A stretch of 64,000 bases of DNA, taken from positions 2,626,498-2,690,497 of the forward strand of contig NC_135560.1 in the NCBI RefSeq assembly GCF_964340395.1. The letters run 5' to 3'. This document shows, one piece after another, positions 34,702 through 46,250 of the stretch. This DNA comes from Glandiceps talaboti (Eukaryota > Hemichordata > Enteropneusta > Spengelidae). The translations under genes were made by a program, and so were the position numbers. How positions within the stretch are numbered: position 1 is the stretch's first letter; each line of letters opens with the position of its first letter. The notes below the pieces were generated by a model. It saw only the letters and a list, made by a program, of their open reading frames with translations. It ran no database searches and had not been told where the DNA came from.

Positions 34702-35906
34702 CTTATGGAGAAAATAATAGAAAAATTAGTTCCATGTCAAAATTCAGTATTTGTGAAGGGATGATGTAACACCTCAACTTTTGTAATGCATGTTAGGCAT
34801 TGTAATAACACAGAGTAAAGATAACAACCCCTGTCGGTATAGGCATAATAGTGTAAAGGGTATTTTTCAGTGTAGTCAGGAAATATGGTAAATCGTAGTT
34901 AGTTGAAACATTGACTTGTTAATCAATTTGTATCAATCACCTGTTTATGTCTATACTGTATACATTTGAATGTAAATACTATACTAGTAATGGAGTCATG
35001 ATGGGTGAATGGTTAGCGTGACTGGCTTGGAATCTACAGGTTGCAGGTTCGAGCCCTGTCGCTGCTTGCTGTTTGTTTCTGAGTGGCTAAAGTCCTTGGG
35101 CAAGATTTGAACCACGACTGTGCTTCAGTCAACCCAGCTGTATAATTGGGGACCTGGTAGGATGTAGGTTGCAATGTGAAGGCTTTAATCCTATGCGCTT
35201 AAATGGCTGCAATGGATTGTATGCTCCCCGGGGAGTTGAGGAAGACTAAAGGGCCGTTGTGCCGTTCTGATCCGAGCCAGGGGTAATAAATTGTAAAGCG
35301 CTTTGAGCACGGTGTGGGAAAGCGCTATATAAGAACCGAACATTATTATTATTAATGGTCAATTGATGGGTCATTCACTCTATGAATAAATTACGTATTA
35401 CCATTGCGTGAGTGAACGAGTGAGATAGACAGTCAATCAATCACACATTCTTTACTTCTACGCGTATGTATGTATGTATGTATGTATGTATGTATGTATG
35501 TATGTATGTATGTATGTATGTATGTATGTATGTATGTATGTACGTACGTACGTACGTATGTATGTATGTATGTATGTATGTATGTATGTATGTATGTATG
35601 TATGTGTGTGTGTGTGTGTGTGCGCGTGCGTGCGTGCGTGCGTGCGTATGTATGTATGTATGTATGTATGCATGCATGCATGTATGTATGTATGTATGTA
35701 TGTATGTATGTATGTATGTATGTATGTATGTATGTATGTATGTGTATATGTGTGTGTATGTATGTATGTATGTATGTATGTATGTATGTATGTATGTGTG
35801 TGTGTGTGTGCGTGCGTATGTATGTATGTATGTTTATGTGTGTATGTATGTGTGCGTGCGTGCGTGCGTGCGTGCGTATGTATGTATGTATATATGTATG
35901 TATGTA

Positions 35907-35937
<31 letters not shown>

Positions 35938-35966
35938 ATGTATGTATGTATGTATGTATGTATGTA

Positions 35967-36001
<35 letters not shown>

Positions 36002-39000
36002 ATGTATGTATGTATGCATGCATGTATGTATGTATGTATGTATGTATGTATGTATGTATGTATGTATGTATGTAGAAGTGCAAAAGGAACGAGTGGGACA
36101 GTCCCGAATAAATAGATACAATCCGACGTTTCGAATAAAAATTCTGTTTCAAGGTATTCAAGGCTCGACATAGTTGGTTAATATCTGATTATAGACTATA
36201 CCTCGATGCTATATCTGAATGTCATGGAATAGAACAACAACCGCGCCAGATTGACGGTTACAGGTAGGAACATATAGTCAAAAGGTTGTTATATTTAGTC
36301 TGTAAACCTGGAAAACAACAATCTATGAAATATTACACGCCCCTGTGTTTGTGGTGTGTCAGAAAACTCAAAGAAAGCGTTTGTGCGCCATTATGGTGAA
36401 AAGGGAAAACGGGAAAAGGGAAAAAGGAACAAAACAGACGCAAATTGAAGACGTGTGCTTTATTCTTTCTGATAACGTCAGAGAAAGTGTGATCACAAAA
36501 AACTAGCACGACAGGGTATTTTCCTTCAATACATATGATTGTTTGATCATCTCAGTGAAAACTAAAATGAAAATGATTGATATATTGTTAAAGTTGTTCA
36601 ATATTTCACGATTTAAAGGAAAAGAGACACAATTTTGAAAGGGTTTTAATGATGGCCGCGATTAGCTAGGATTATATGATTCCACTTAGACGGACAAACC
36701 TGCGTGGGATTGTTGAAAGATGGATGACTTGTTGAATATGATCAAATGAAGGTCAAACCAATACTGCACCCACCTTTGTTGCTACCTTGGCAACTTTGTC
36801 TGATCGCCACTTGATAATCATACCAATTGCAGCAGGGACCAATATTGCGATCACCGCCAGCATAATATCAACATATGGGATAACTGTAATTGCATCCACC
36901 CAACTCCGACTGTAGGCGAACAGACACAACGGCATCATTCCAGTCGCCAAAATAGTAGAACATGTTGTCATGCAGATACTATGAAGAGAAAGGAGAGAGA
37001 TGTACTGACAAAAGATTATTAATTAAATGAAAAGGTGATGTTTTTATGTTTAATATTGTGAGCGTCACCATTAAATAACCATCTTTGCAAGGGTGTGTGA
37101 CTAACGACGTCCAAGTGGAATCACATCATCTCTGGATAGATTAGGATTTCACTCGGACGTCGTTAGTCACGCACCTGCAAGATAATCATGAATTGACAAA
37201 TTTAGTAACTTACATCTCTCATTGTACAACATTAAAGCCCAAACTGTCTTGTTAGATATTATGACTATAATCGTAATATCATACATCCTGTACAGTATTA
37301 AGTCACTTGTGGGTATACATATTTGTGTAACAGAATGGTGAAATATATCCATGGTGAAATATATCCAGTCAAATTGGGTTTTTGGGTCCGCACCCAAATG
37401 TTGTACCCTCAATGTAATCACGATTTTAACTTGTTACTGTTAGAGTACTACTTATAAATATTAACATCTACCATTTTATACAAATAATTAGACATTATTG
37501 GTATTTTAGTCAATGTTTAATGACTATATCGTTGGTTGTCTGGTCGAAAGAAAAATGAATTCTCCAGTTACAGCTAGTAAGATAAAACAAAAAAAACCAA
37601 ATGTTTTAAAGAATCGTCATCAGTTACGTCAGGGAGTGGTACTAGTGACTTAGATCAGTTACGTCAGGGAGTGGTACTAGTGACAGATCAGTTACGTCAG
37701 GGAGTGGTACTAGTGACAGATCAGTTACGTCAGGGAGTGGTACTAGTGACAGATCAGTTACGCCAGGGAGTGGTACTAGTGACAGATCAGTTACGCCAGG
37801 GAGTGGTACTAGTGACTTAGATCAGTTACGTCAGGGAGTGGTACTATTGACTTAGATCAGTTACGTCAGGGAGTGGTACTAGTGACTTAGATCAGTTACG
37901 TCAGGGAGTGGTACTAGTGACTTAGATCAGTTACGTCAGGGAGTGGTACTAGTGACTTAGATCAGTTACGTCAGGGAGTGGTACTAGTGACTTAGATCAG
38001 TTACGTCAGGGAATGGTACTAGTGACTTAGATCAGTTACGTCAGGGAGTGGTACTAGTGACTTAGATCAGTTACGTCAGGGAGTGGTACTAGTGACTTAG
38101 ATCAGTTACGTCAGGGAGTGGTACTAGTGACTTAGATCAGTTACGTCAGGGAGTGGTACTAGTGACTTAGATCAGTTACGTCAGGGAGTGGTACTAGTGA
38201 CTTAGATCAGTTACGTCAGGGAGTGGTACTAGTGACTTAGATCAGTTACGTCAGGGAGTGGTACTAGTGACTTAGATCAGTTACGTCAGGGAGTGGTACT
38301 AGTGACTTAGATCAGTTACGTCAGGGAGTGGTACTAGTGACAGATCAGTTACGTCAGGGAGTGGTACTAGTGACTTAGATCAGTTACGTCAGGGAGTGGT
38401 ACTAGTGACTTAGATCAGTTACGTCAGGGAGTGGTACTAGTGACAGATCAGTTACGTCAGGGAGTGGTACTAGTGACAGATCAGTTACGTCAGGGAGTGG
38501 TACTAGTGACTTAGATCAGTTACGTCAGGGAGTGGTACTAGTGACTTAGATCAGTTACGTCAGGGAGTGGTACTAGTGACTTAGATCAGTTACGTCAGGG
38601 AGTGGTACTAGTGACTTAGATCACTTACGTCAGGGAGTGGTACTAGTGACAGATCAGTTACGTCAGGGAGTGGTACTAGTGACAGATCAGTTACGTCAGG
38701 GAGTGGTACTAGTGACTTAGATCAGTTACGCCAGGGAGTGGTACTAGTGACAGATCAGTTACGTCAGGGAGTGGTACTAGTGACAGATCAGTTACGTCAG
38801 GGAGTGGTACTAGTGACAGATCAGTTACGTCAGGGAGTGGTACTAGTGACTTAGATCAGTTACGTCAGGGAGTGGTACTAGTGACTTAGTTCAGTTACGT
38901 CAGGGAGTGGTACTAGTGACTTTAGGTGTAGAGCTGTCAACTTAGATTATACTAGGGATGGTGTCACAGTTTTAGAATGATAAAGATTTAATTCATTTAT

Positions 39001-41510
39001 ATTATTCAACAAATAATGTTGCAAGTAATGAAGACGATGAATTTCAACACGTGACCTACACAATATTCAAATTAGTTATTTAATTAATGATTGAACATAT
39101 ACAATTCATTTTTGGCGTATTTTCCTACAATACGTCGTAGTTGTTTCAGGGCTGACCAACTGAGTTGTTCGATTAAACCACTCTAGAAGTCTACCCAAAC
39201 TAAACCTTAATCGGACTCCTAACATGAAATGCACATGACTGTGTATGTATCACCGTTTCACTTCATGTAAAATAAACAATTCGTTCCGTTCTCCAGCTAT
39301 CACGTCAACATGCATTGCCCACTCTACGTGTAAACTCCAACATTATTTTGCATGTGACTCTTTAGACGCTGATGTCACTAATTACGCCATTAACTCTGAG
39401 TCAGGGGCACCTGAGGCACACCATCTTCATATGAACAGGAATTGTGACTAAAACGTTCGGTGCATACGAAACTGAAAATGTGAAAATACGGCGAAAAGTG
39501 ACGGATATAATGTCCTAGTCAGAAAAGGAACTTGTAAAAAAGTAATAAATACAGGAAGAAAAATATGTCAGCCAATAACTTAAAATGATCTTGACTCCCT
39601 CCATCCAAGGTTATGTCACCAATCGAAGCATGCATTCTTGCTACTAAGGGAGCCTTCAGGGGGTGAGGGCCGGAGGAAATCACACATGGTCAGTTAAGTA
39701 ACACATGACCCTCCTCCCATTCTCCGTTTGTAAAAAGTGACCCTCCCCTTTGTTCCATTTTGTAAAACATGACCATTGCATATACTGAACGTTAATCAAT
39801 ATTCCCATTATATGTATACATACAAATTAAATGAATTTGACTCTGTATTAGAAAGCAAGATTTGCACATATAAGTAAAAGACTGGCTAGTTACCTTTCTC
39901 TTATAATCTTACACAATCTAGTTAGTTAGTATCTAAAACGTGCTTTCCGTGTTGTGCGTACTCTGCCTGATCAGGTCACTTGTAAAAGTTCCCTGAGATC
40001 TCAAGATAGTTTCGCTTATCAAGGGCAAAACTTGAATATCTTGAGATCTCGAGATATTTTCTCAAGATAATGAGATGGTGACTATTAGGGAGCCTCCAGT
40101 ATTTACAAGGGGCGGAGGAATCGGGGGTGGGTGGGTCACATTTTACAAACCTGTTCTTGGAGGAGGGTCATATTTTGCATTACAATGTTTGGGGGAGTTT
40201 AACATTTTACAATCCGTAGTTTTGTGACCAAATTGAAGATTCAATTATTGTCAATTTGTTTTGTGTATTTTGAGATGTAAAAGTGTATGAAAGCCCCCGT
40301 TAGTGCCATTTACAAAAGCAAAAAAAAAAAAAAATCTCATGTGCACGACATATTTTCTTGTGTGCACGACATATTATCTGGTGTGCATAACATATTTTCT
40401 TGTTAATAGCACGACATTATCTCATGTTCACGAGATATTTATATTATAACATAACTCTTTTACTAAAAGGTCATCTGATTTATACGCGTCCACCCAAAGG
40501 ACGGATTGTATATTGTATAACTTTGAAAAGGACGAATAGGGAACTTGCAAACCCGCCATGTTGAATGTTGCATCATGGGAAATGTGATAATAAATACTAA
40601 TCAATTAGCATTGTAAACAATATTGTTACATTGTTTATAACCAGGAATGATCAATTCATAGTCACCCTGATCTTTGTGGTAGGTTAATTTTATCAGTAGC
40701 TCCAGATTAGGTATCATGATAACCACAGATAATCCCATAGTTCTTTGCGTCTGAGCATGCTCAGTTTGGATTGCAAGTTCCCTTTTGTACGAAGCCTAGA
40801 CATGTGGGTTTCTGAAGGGCGGATTGTACAAAGCCTAGAAATGTGGGTTTCTGAAGGGCGGATTGTACAAAGCTTAGAAATGTGGGTTTCTGAAGGGCGG
40901 ATTGTACAAAGCCTAGAAATGTGGGTTTCTGAAGGGCAGATTGTATTAAAGTAGAAATGAACACGTTATCGTGCAAACAGAGAATAGAGTCCTTTCATGT
41001 TAATGGAAAATAGAAAGAGACTAAACTTGCAGAATCGCCACTATTTGCTTGACAGGTCGTAATTTATAGACAAATGAACTCGCCTTGCTATTATCATGGT
41101 AACGACTACCTCTTATTATCAAAACTGCCTAGTCACTTTAATGACCTTAGGAGCGTGCGTAAAATATGTAAGGATGGCTACCAGAAAAGAAACAAAACAA
41201 ACATTACTGTCAACGACGCGACGTACGTACTTTGCTCCTAAAAACAAACAAGCTGACTTGTAACGAAATAAATACAACAAACGAACAAAGTAAGTGGAGT
41301 GTATAAGATGTTTTGCAATGTCTACAATATGTATTTACTATACCTACAGTTCCCTTACCCTTAAAATACCCACCTATCAAAGTAAAAGTGAATACCAACA
41401 ATTAATGTATACTTCGACAATTAATTCGGACGAATTGTTAAGTGTATCTGATCTAGTCTACCAGGAAAACTTGAATGCTTCAATATATCACTGACAATAG
41501 TTATTAAAAT

Positions 41511-41579
<69 letters not shown>

Positions 41580-41998
41580 GGACGAATATTATTTTTTACA
41601 TTCATAGCTCACCTGAGGCAGACATCACCATTCGTCCAATATGTAAATATATTGGAGACGGTACCACCAGGACAACAGGCAAGAACCAACGTACCAATAG
41701 CTGTGTGTGGATCTAGCTTCATGATATGTGCCAAACCAAATCCCACCAATGGCATAATACCAAACTGAGAAGCAAACCCTATAGCTATACCTGTTGGTCG
41801 TCTCAGATTCACCCAGATGTCTTTCGGTGTGAGAGTACTCCCCATACCAATCATTATCAAAACCAATGCAATGGTTATCAATATTTGGTTAATTAGCCCA
41901 AAGTTGTCGTCATCCAGTGTTGCGTTCACCGTTGCGTTTGTCGTGTTGACAATTGTGATATTGAGTAGATCGTGATCCATCACCATAGCAACACCCAT
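33760..41998 (-). CDS. SLC10A: SLC10-family sodium-dependent bile acid/organic anion cotransporter, three coding exons
   Basis: The joined exons 41998-41613, 36978-36774 and 34701-33760 give 1533 bp, 510 residues plus stop. The product should be a plasma-membrane carrier coupling sodium entry to uptake of bile acids or other sulphated or steroid-like anions. Known family hallmarks are present: CCPGGTVSN (108-116) and AFETGCQN (about 261-268), which form the sodium-binding crossover in ASBT/NTCP relatives, plus MTTCSTILATGMMPLCL (132-148). Residues about 35-317 hold the hydrophobic helices. The N-terminus has NIT, NTT and NAT N-glycosylation sequons. The tail (about 318-510) is much longer than in SLC10A1/A2 (about 350 residues in total) and hydrophilic. 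The SLC10A1/A2/A6 branch fits best; substrate and orthology are not decided. Confidence 0.9.
34702..34985 (-). other. SLC10 intron 2, splice-acceptor side
   Basis: Unique intronic sequence between the exon 3 acceptor and a SINE. No other feature is seen. Confidence 0.7.
34988..35358 (+). mobile_element. tRNA-derived SINE in SLC10 intron 2
   Basis: The 5' part resembles a tRNA. Its A-box-like TGGTTAGCGTGACTGG lies at 35010-35025 and its B-box-like GGTTCGAGCCC at 35046-35056, with normal spacing. A 200-bp body follows. The 3' end TTGTAAAGCGCTTTGAGCAC ... AAAGCGCTATATAAGAAC is followed by an (ATT)n tail at 35342-35354, which resembles CR1/L2 LINE 3' ends, including that at 54675-54725. TAATGG occurs just before (34988-34993) and just after (35353-35358), a possible short target-site duplication. 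It is antisense to the host gene. It is not a tRNA gene: no acceptor stem closes. Confidence 0.82.
35465..36074. repeat. (TATG)n complex microsatellite, about 600 bp, in SLC10 intron 2
   Basis: Dominated by TATG with embedded blocks of TACG (35541-35557), TG, TGCG (35624-35647, 35850-35876) and TGCA (35670-35680, 36014-36021). The 200-240-codon frames on both strands are artefacts. The following unique sequence contains CCGACGTTTCGAA (36123-36135), a phrase seen near ends of some retroelements; I cannot assign it. Confidence 0.95.
36075..36773 (-). other. SLC10 intron 2, donor side
   Basis: Intronic sequence with no additional supported feature. Confidence 0.6.
36774..36978 (-). CDS. SLC10A: SLC10 exon 2
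   Basis: The acceptor is TTCTCTTCATAG before T at 36978. The exon encodes ICMTTCSTILATGMMPLCLF through WVDAITVIPY and the AIGMIIKWRSDKVAKVATK segment, matching family order. The donor is AAAG/GTGGGT, with a G at +3 that is slightly weaker than consensus. The junction to exon 3 is phase 0. Exon length is 205 bp. Confidence 0.88.
37081..37182. mobile_element. Small foldback (MITE-like) element in SLC10 intron 1
   Basis: The arms 37081-37123 and about 37144-37182 are imperfect inverted copies around TGTGACTAACGACGTCC and GGACGTCGTTAGTCAC, with a spacer of about 22 bp. No coding capacity. Outer ends read ATCTTTGCAAGG and CCTGCAAGAT. I saw no clear target duplication. Confidence 0.6.
37183..37614 (-). 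other. SLC10 intron 1, no further feature
   Basis: AT-rich intronic sequence. An 84-codon minus frame at 37167-37421 lacks recognisable features. Confidence 0.5.
37615..38925. repeat. 33/35-bp minisatellite in SLC10 intron 1, about 37 copies
   Basis: The unit reads TCAGTTACGTCAGGGAGTGG then TACTAGTGAC, followed by TTAGA (35 bp) or AGA (33 bp). Most copies contain TTACGTCA, a CRE/bZIP-like octamer. A few have TTACGCCA (about 37759, 37792, 38727) and one has CACTTACGTC. Copies are highly homogeneous, especially 37860-38330. Confidence 0.95.
38926..40744. other. SLC10 intron 1, weak dispersed repeats only
   Basis: Two related segments start AGGGAGCCTTCAGG (39647) and AGGGAGCCTCCAG (40087), each followed by CGGAGGAA and then by sequences with GTAAAA or TTTTAC and GACCCTCC or GAGGGTC. 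They look like ends of one DNA-element family. GAGATCTCAAGAT-type partial palindromes occur at 39996-40070, an A-tract at 40319-40334, and diverged GTGCACGACATATT repeats at 40340-40400. No gene is supported. Confidence 0.4.
40785..40946. repeat. 39-bp tandem repeat, 4 copies
   Basis: The unit reads AGAAATGTGGGTTTCTGAAG then GGCGGATTGTACAAAGCCT. Because 39 is divisible by 3, a 13-residue period appears in frames on both strands. With only four copies inside an intron, coding is not supported. Confidence 0.9.
41513..41578. repeat. (GA)n microsatellite just inside SLC10 intron 1
   Basis: About 32 GA dinucleotides. On the gene's sense strand it is a (TC)n pyrimidine tract starting about 35 bases after the exon 1 donor. 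Confidence 0.95.
41613..41998 (-). CDS. SLC10A: SLC10 exon 1 (start codon to CCPGG motif)
   Basis: The start is ATG at 41996-41998. An in-frame TGA lies four codons upstream, so no longer N-terminus is possible without another exon. The exon encodes a glycosylation-rich N-terminus, the first hydrophobic helices (NQILITIALVLIMIGMGSTL), the RRPTGIAIGFASQFGIMPL segment and CCPGGTVSNIFTYW. It ends CTCAG with donor GTGAGC at 41612-41607 (minus). Joining to exon 2 completes a serine codon (phase 2) in the expected place after GDVCL. Confidence 0.9.
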
Positions 41999-42367
41999 CG
42001 TGTGTTCTCAACTGCTGTCACGGTAATGAAATGAAATGAAATTCGAAATTCAGGAAAATTAAAAAGAAATACACTCGTAGTGAAAATAGTTGTCAGAATG
42101 ATTGTGAACTAATTTTAAAACAAGAAATGATGACAACTTTACCAACTATGAAACTGTTTGTTGTTTCGATTTGGAAATTCCCGTGTCTTGTGTATCATGT
42201 GCAAAAGCACATTGCCGGTTGCTTTCGTTACATGTAAAGGACTTTATACAGTTTGCAAGGAGTAAGTGGAGAATTAATCTTGTGAAATAACACCGTTTTC
42301 GATCACATGTTTACGATGTGCTTGTTTGGTTTGTCATGGATTATAAAGCATGAGAATTCAGTTAAAG

Positions 42368-42377
42368 GTCACGTGAC
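42368..42377. promoter_or_regulatory. E-box GTCACGTGAC upstream of SLC10
   Basis: A perfect 10-bp palindrome about 370 bp upstream of the SLC10 ATG. It matches the known consensus for bHLH-zip factors (USF, MITF/TFE; CLEAR element GTCACGTGAC). Function here is inferred from position only; the transcription start is unknown. Confidence 0.35.
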
Positions 42378-42566
42378 TCACGCAGGGCAACACCACTACT
42401 TGAATAGTACTCAGGGTCACAATACATGAACACCGTGACATTTTGACCCTTCTTCCGGTCTTGTCAATATGCGAGTGTTTTTGAATAACTTTTCTTTTCA
42501 AGCCTGGTTGGCATTTTGCAAACACACAATACACATTCATTGTGAAATGCGCATGGGTTACTGTGA

Positions 42567-42575
42567 TCACGTGAC
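42567..42575. promoter_or_regulatory. Second E-box TCACGTGAC upstream of SLC10
   Basis: About 570 bp upstream of the SLC10 start codon and 199 bp from the first E-box; it also keeps the CACGTG core. Confidence 0.3.
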
Positions 42576-42599
42576 CAGCTACATTGTTGCTACGTTTCT

Positions 42600-43257
42600 C
42601 AGACTTTCCTCCGAAGTACTCGGCGACAAAGAACCATCAACGTGATGTCACTAACATTTACAGTTTTATATGTTGCATAAACTATAGCAGCTTCCATTGC
42701 GAAGTTGGATTGGATTTAAAATGGTTTTACACTGATGCACGTGTCTTTAGGCTTATAAATCTTGTCATATAGCTAACTTATACATATATCATTAGATGAC
42801 TGCACTATTTAATGTTTTAAAAACAAAAGAACAAATTTATGGACATTCCTAATTTGAGTATAACATGATGATATAACATATTTTCCCTGAATTTATTAGA
42901 AGTATAGTTCCACTCGTATAATTCATTTACAAGCAATACCAATACGCTGTTATCAGAAGAATCAGAGGAATCCATATAAATTAATTGTGTTTATCTTTCT
43001 ATGCAGGTAGAAAAAACCATGGCTTCACAGTGGAATGTTGACGTTGACATATGAATAGGTTACATGATACTTAACTTTTGCTACTAAGGGTGAATGTTGT
43101 TTTTTTATGGACATCATACACAAACCAACAATCTGACATTTTCATGGTATGATGTTAGTAGTCAAATCCATAGTCCCGATTATCGTGTGCCATACATATT
43201 AGCAACTGTTCAATAGCCACCATTAGGTCATGAAAACGTTAACAGGGGAGCTGCCAG

Positions 43258-43308
<51 letters not shown>

Positions 43309-44340
43309 CCACCAACACCAACAATAGAAACGGCTTCATACATACATCATACTATACAACAGAAACAAATACACTACTGATATTGTAACCTACACAATAC
43401 ATTTAGGTAAAAATATAAAATAGTCAAACCCATGTCACTCTTTATCTTTCTGTCCTCAAAACTAAAAGGTAAGAAAGTCCAATAAAATTGTTGTAAACAT
43501 ACCTAGTTTTTCGATGTTCAATGAAACAGGTACAAAACTTCGACGATGTTCCCCAAGTGCCAACGTAGAAGTTAACGGAGATGGCGAGATTGCTAAATTG
43601 TACAACGCGAAATGCCGTACTCAGAGATTCTTGAATGTACTATAAGGTGTGGAACAGTGAGAAGAAATCAGTGGTTTTTAAAGCCCTGGAAGGAGTTACG
43701 CTATTGAATAGAGTGACGTCACTAAAGCTGCACACTGGGACAAAGTTCACATGATGGGTGGTTAAGGTGACCGGCCGGCCTTTTCCCTTAAAAGCTGCAT
43801 TAACACTTATGAGAAGTTAAAAAATAAGGTAAAGTGAAAACTAACAAGTGGTTCTCTTCAATTTGTAATGTTGGATAATTATCATTATAGTTGTGTATGT
43901 CGTGATAAATCCGAAAGAGCGATGACCGTGTCTCAGACAATGCTCTCTAAGCCTGAGTGACTTGCAGTGTTAACGGAGAACAGAACTTACTTTATTTTGT
44001 ATTACTCTGGTAACTACACCTCATTTCAGTGACAATGTCTTCACGACGAACGCTATTATCTGACTGATGCTATTTGGTTGGATGAACTTTTGTCAGAGTA
44101 ACATATATATATGACCCCCAGTTGATATAATAATGATACCCAACAACAACAAGAATCTCCATTCCTGTTTATCTTGGTTTCATCTTAGTCCTCCAGGCTA
44201 CACTGTTCATTGTCTCTGAAATTCTCACTGGTTTTATCTGTCCGTCAGTCTATCTCTTACTCTGTCCCCCTGTCTGTGGTCACGTGGTTTTATCTTTTAT
44301 TAGAGAACTTCATCCGAGTATCAAGTATATTTTTTATTTA
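42600..44340. other. No gene seen; (CAA)n tract
   Basis: Sequence upstream of SLC10. A (CAA)n microsatellite of about 17 copies lies at 43258-43308. Otherwise unique; it could hold SLC10 5' UTR exons or promoter elements that cannot be recognised from sequence alone. Confidence 0.45.
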
Positions 44341-44344
44341 AAAA

Positions 44345-46250
44345 AGTAGAAGGGACACTCAGCACTACCATCACAATCTCCATTGGTGACTATGTGGTGG
44401 CTGAAAGTAGAAGGGACACTCAGCACTACCATCTCCATTGGTGACTATGTGGTGGCTGATAGTAGAAGGGACACTCAGCACTACCATCACCATCACCATT
44501 GGTGACTATGTGGTGGCTGAAAGTAGAAGGGACACTCAGCACTACCATCACCATCACCATTGGTGACTATGTGGTGGCTGAAAGTAGAAGGGACACTCAG
44601 CACTGCCATCTCCATTGGTGACTATGTGGTGGCTGAAAGTAGAAGGGACACTCAGCACTACCATCACCATTGGTGACTATGTGGTGGCTGAAAGTAGAAG
44701 GGACACTCAGCACTACCATCACCATTGGTGACTATGTGGTGGCTGAAAGTAGAAGGGACACTCAGCACTACCATCACCATTGGTGACTATGTGGTGGCTG
44801 AAAGTAGAAGGGACACTCAGCACTGCTATCACCATTGGTGACTGTGTGGTGGCTGAAAGTAGAAGGGACACTCAACACTGCCAACACCATTGGTGACTAT
44901 GTGGTGGCTGAAAGTAGAATGGACACTCAGCACTACCATCACCATCACCATTGGTGATTATGTGGTGGCTGAAAGTAGAAGGGACACTCAGCACTGCCAT
45001 CTCCATTGGTGACTATGTGGTGGCTGAAAGTAGAAGGGACACTAAGCACTACCATCACCATCACCATTGGTGACTATGTGGTGGCTGAAAGTAGAAGGGA
45101 CACTCAGCACTACCATCACCATCACCATTGGTGACTATGTGGTGGCTGAAAGTAGAAGGGACACTCAGCACTACCATCACCATCACCATTGGTGACTATG
45201 TGGTGGCTGAAAGTAGAAGGGATACTCAGCACTGCCATCTCCATTGGTGACTATGTGGTGGCTGAAAGTAGAAGGGACACTCAGCACTGCCATATCCATT
45301 GGTGACTATGTGGTGGCTGAAAGTAGAAGGGACACACAGCACTGCTATCACCATTGGTGACTATGTGGTGGCTGAAAGTAGAAGGGACACTCAGCACTGC
45401 CTACACCATTGGTGACTATGTGGTGGCTGAAAGTAGAAGGGACACTCAGCACTACCATCACCATCACCATTGGTGACTATGTGGTGGCTGAAAGTAGAAG
45501 GGACACTCAGCACTACCATCACCATCACCATTGGTGACTATGTGGTGGCTGAAAGTAGAAGGGACACTCAGCACTGCCATCTCCATCACCATTGGTGACT
45601 ATGTGGTGGCTGAAAGTAGAAGGGACACTCAGCACTACCATCACCATTGGTGACTATGTGGTGGCTGAAAGTAGAAGGGACACTCAGCACTGCCATCTCC
45701 ATTGGTGACTATGTGGTGGCTGAAAGTAGAAGGGACACTCAGCACTACCATCACCATTGGTGACTATGTGGTGGCTGAAAGTAGAAGGGACACTCAGCAC
45801 TGCCATCTCCATTGGTGACTATGTGGTGGCTGAAAGTAGAAGGGACACTCAGCACTGCCAACACCATTGGTGACTATGTGGTGGCTGAAAGTAGAAGGGA
45901 CACTCAGCACTGTTATCACCATTGGTGACTATGTGGTGGCTGAAAGTAGAAGGGACACTCAGCACTGCCAACACCATTGGTGACTATGTGGTGGCTGAAA
46001 GTAGAAGGGACACTCAGCACTGTTATCACCATTGGTGACTATGTGGTGGCTGAAAGTAGAAGGGACACTCAGCACTGCCAACACCATTGGTGACTATGTG
46101 GTGGCTGAAAGTAGAAGGGACACTCAGCACTGCTATCACCATTGGTGACTATGTGGTGGCTGAAAGTAGAAGGGACACTCAGCACTGCTATCACCATTGG
46201 TGACTATGTGGTGGCTGAAAGTAGAAGGGACACTCAGCACTGCCATCACC
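44345..46250. repeat. 49-67-bp minisatellite, about 34 copies
   Basis: The unit reads AAAGTAGAAGGGACACTCAG, CACTACCATCACCAT and TGGTGACTATGTGGTGGCTG. Length varies through a short internal CACCAT or CTCCAT expansion (one, two or three copies). Variants such as TGCCAACACC and TGTTATCACC alternate as a two-unit pattern at about 45850-46090. Confidence 0.92.

Noticed and set aside
35001-35075. tRNA gene
   Set aside because: A-box and B-box are present, but no acceptor stem or proper anticodon arm closes, and the sequence continues into a SINE body with a LINE-like tail.
35433-36173. 200-242-codon Tyr/Ile/His/Thr and Met/Tyr/Val/Cys frames
   Set aside because: Translation of (TATG)n/(CATA)n microsatellite in an SLC10 intron.
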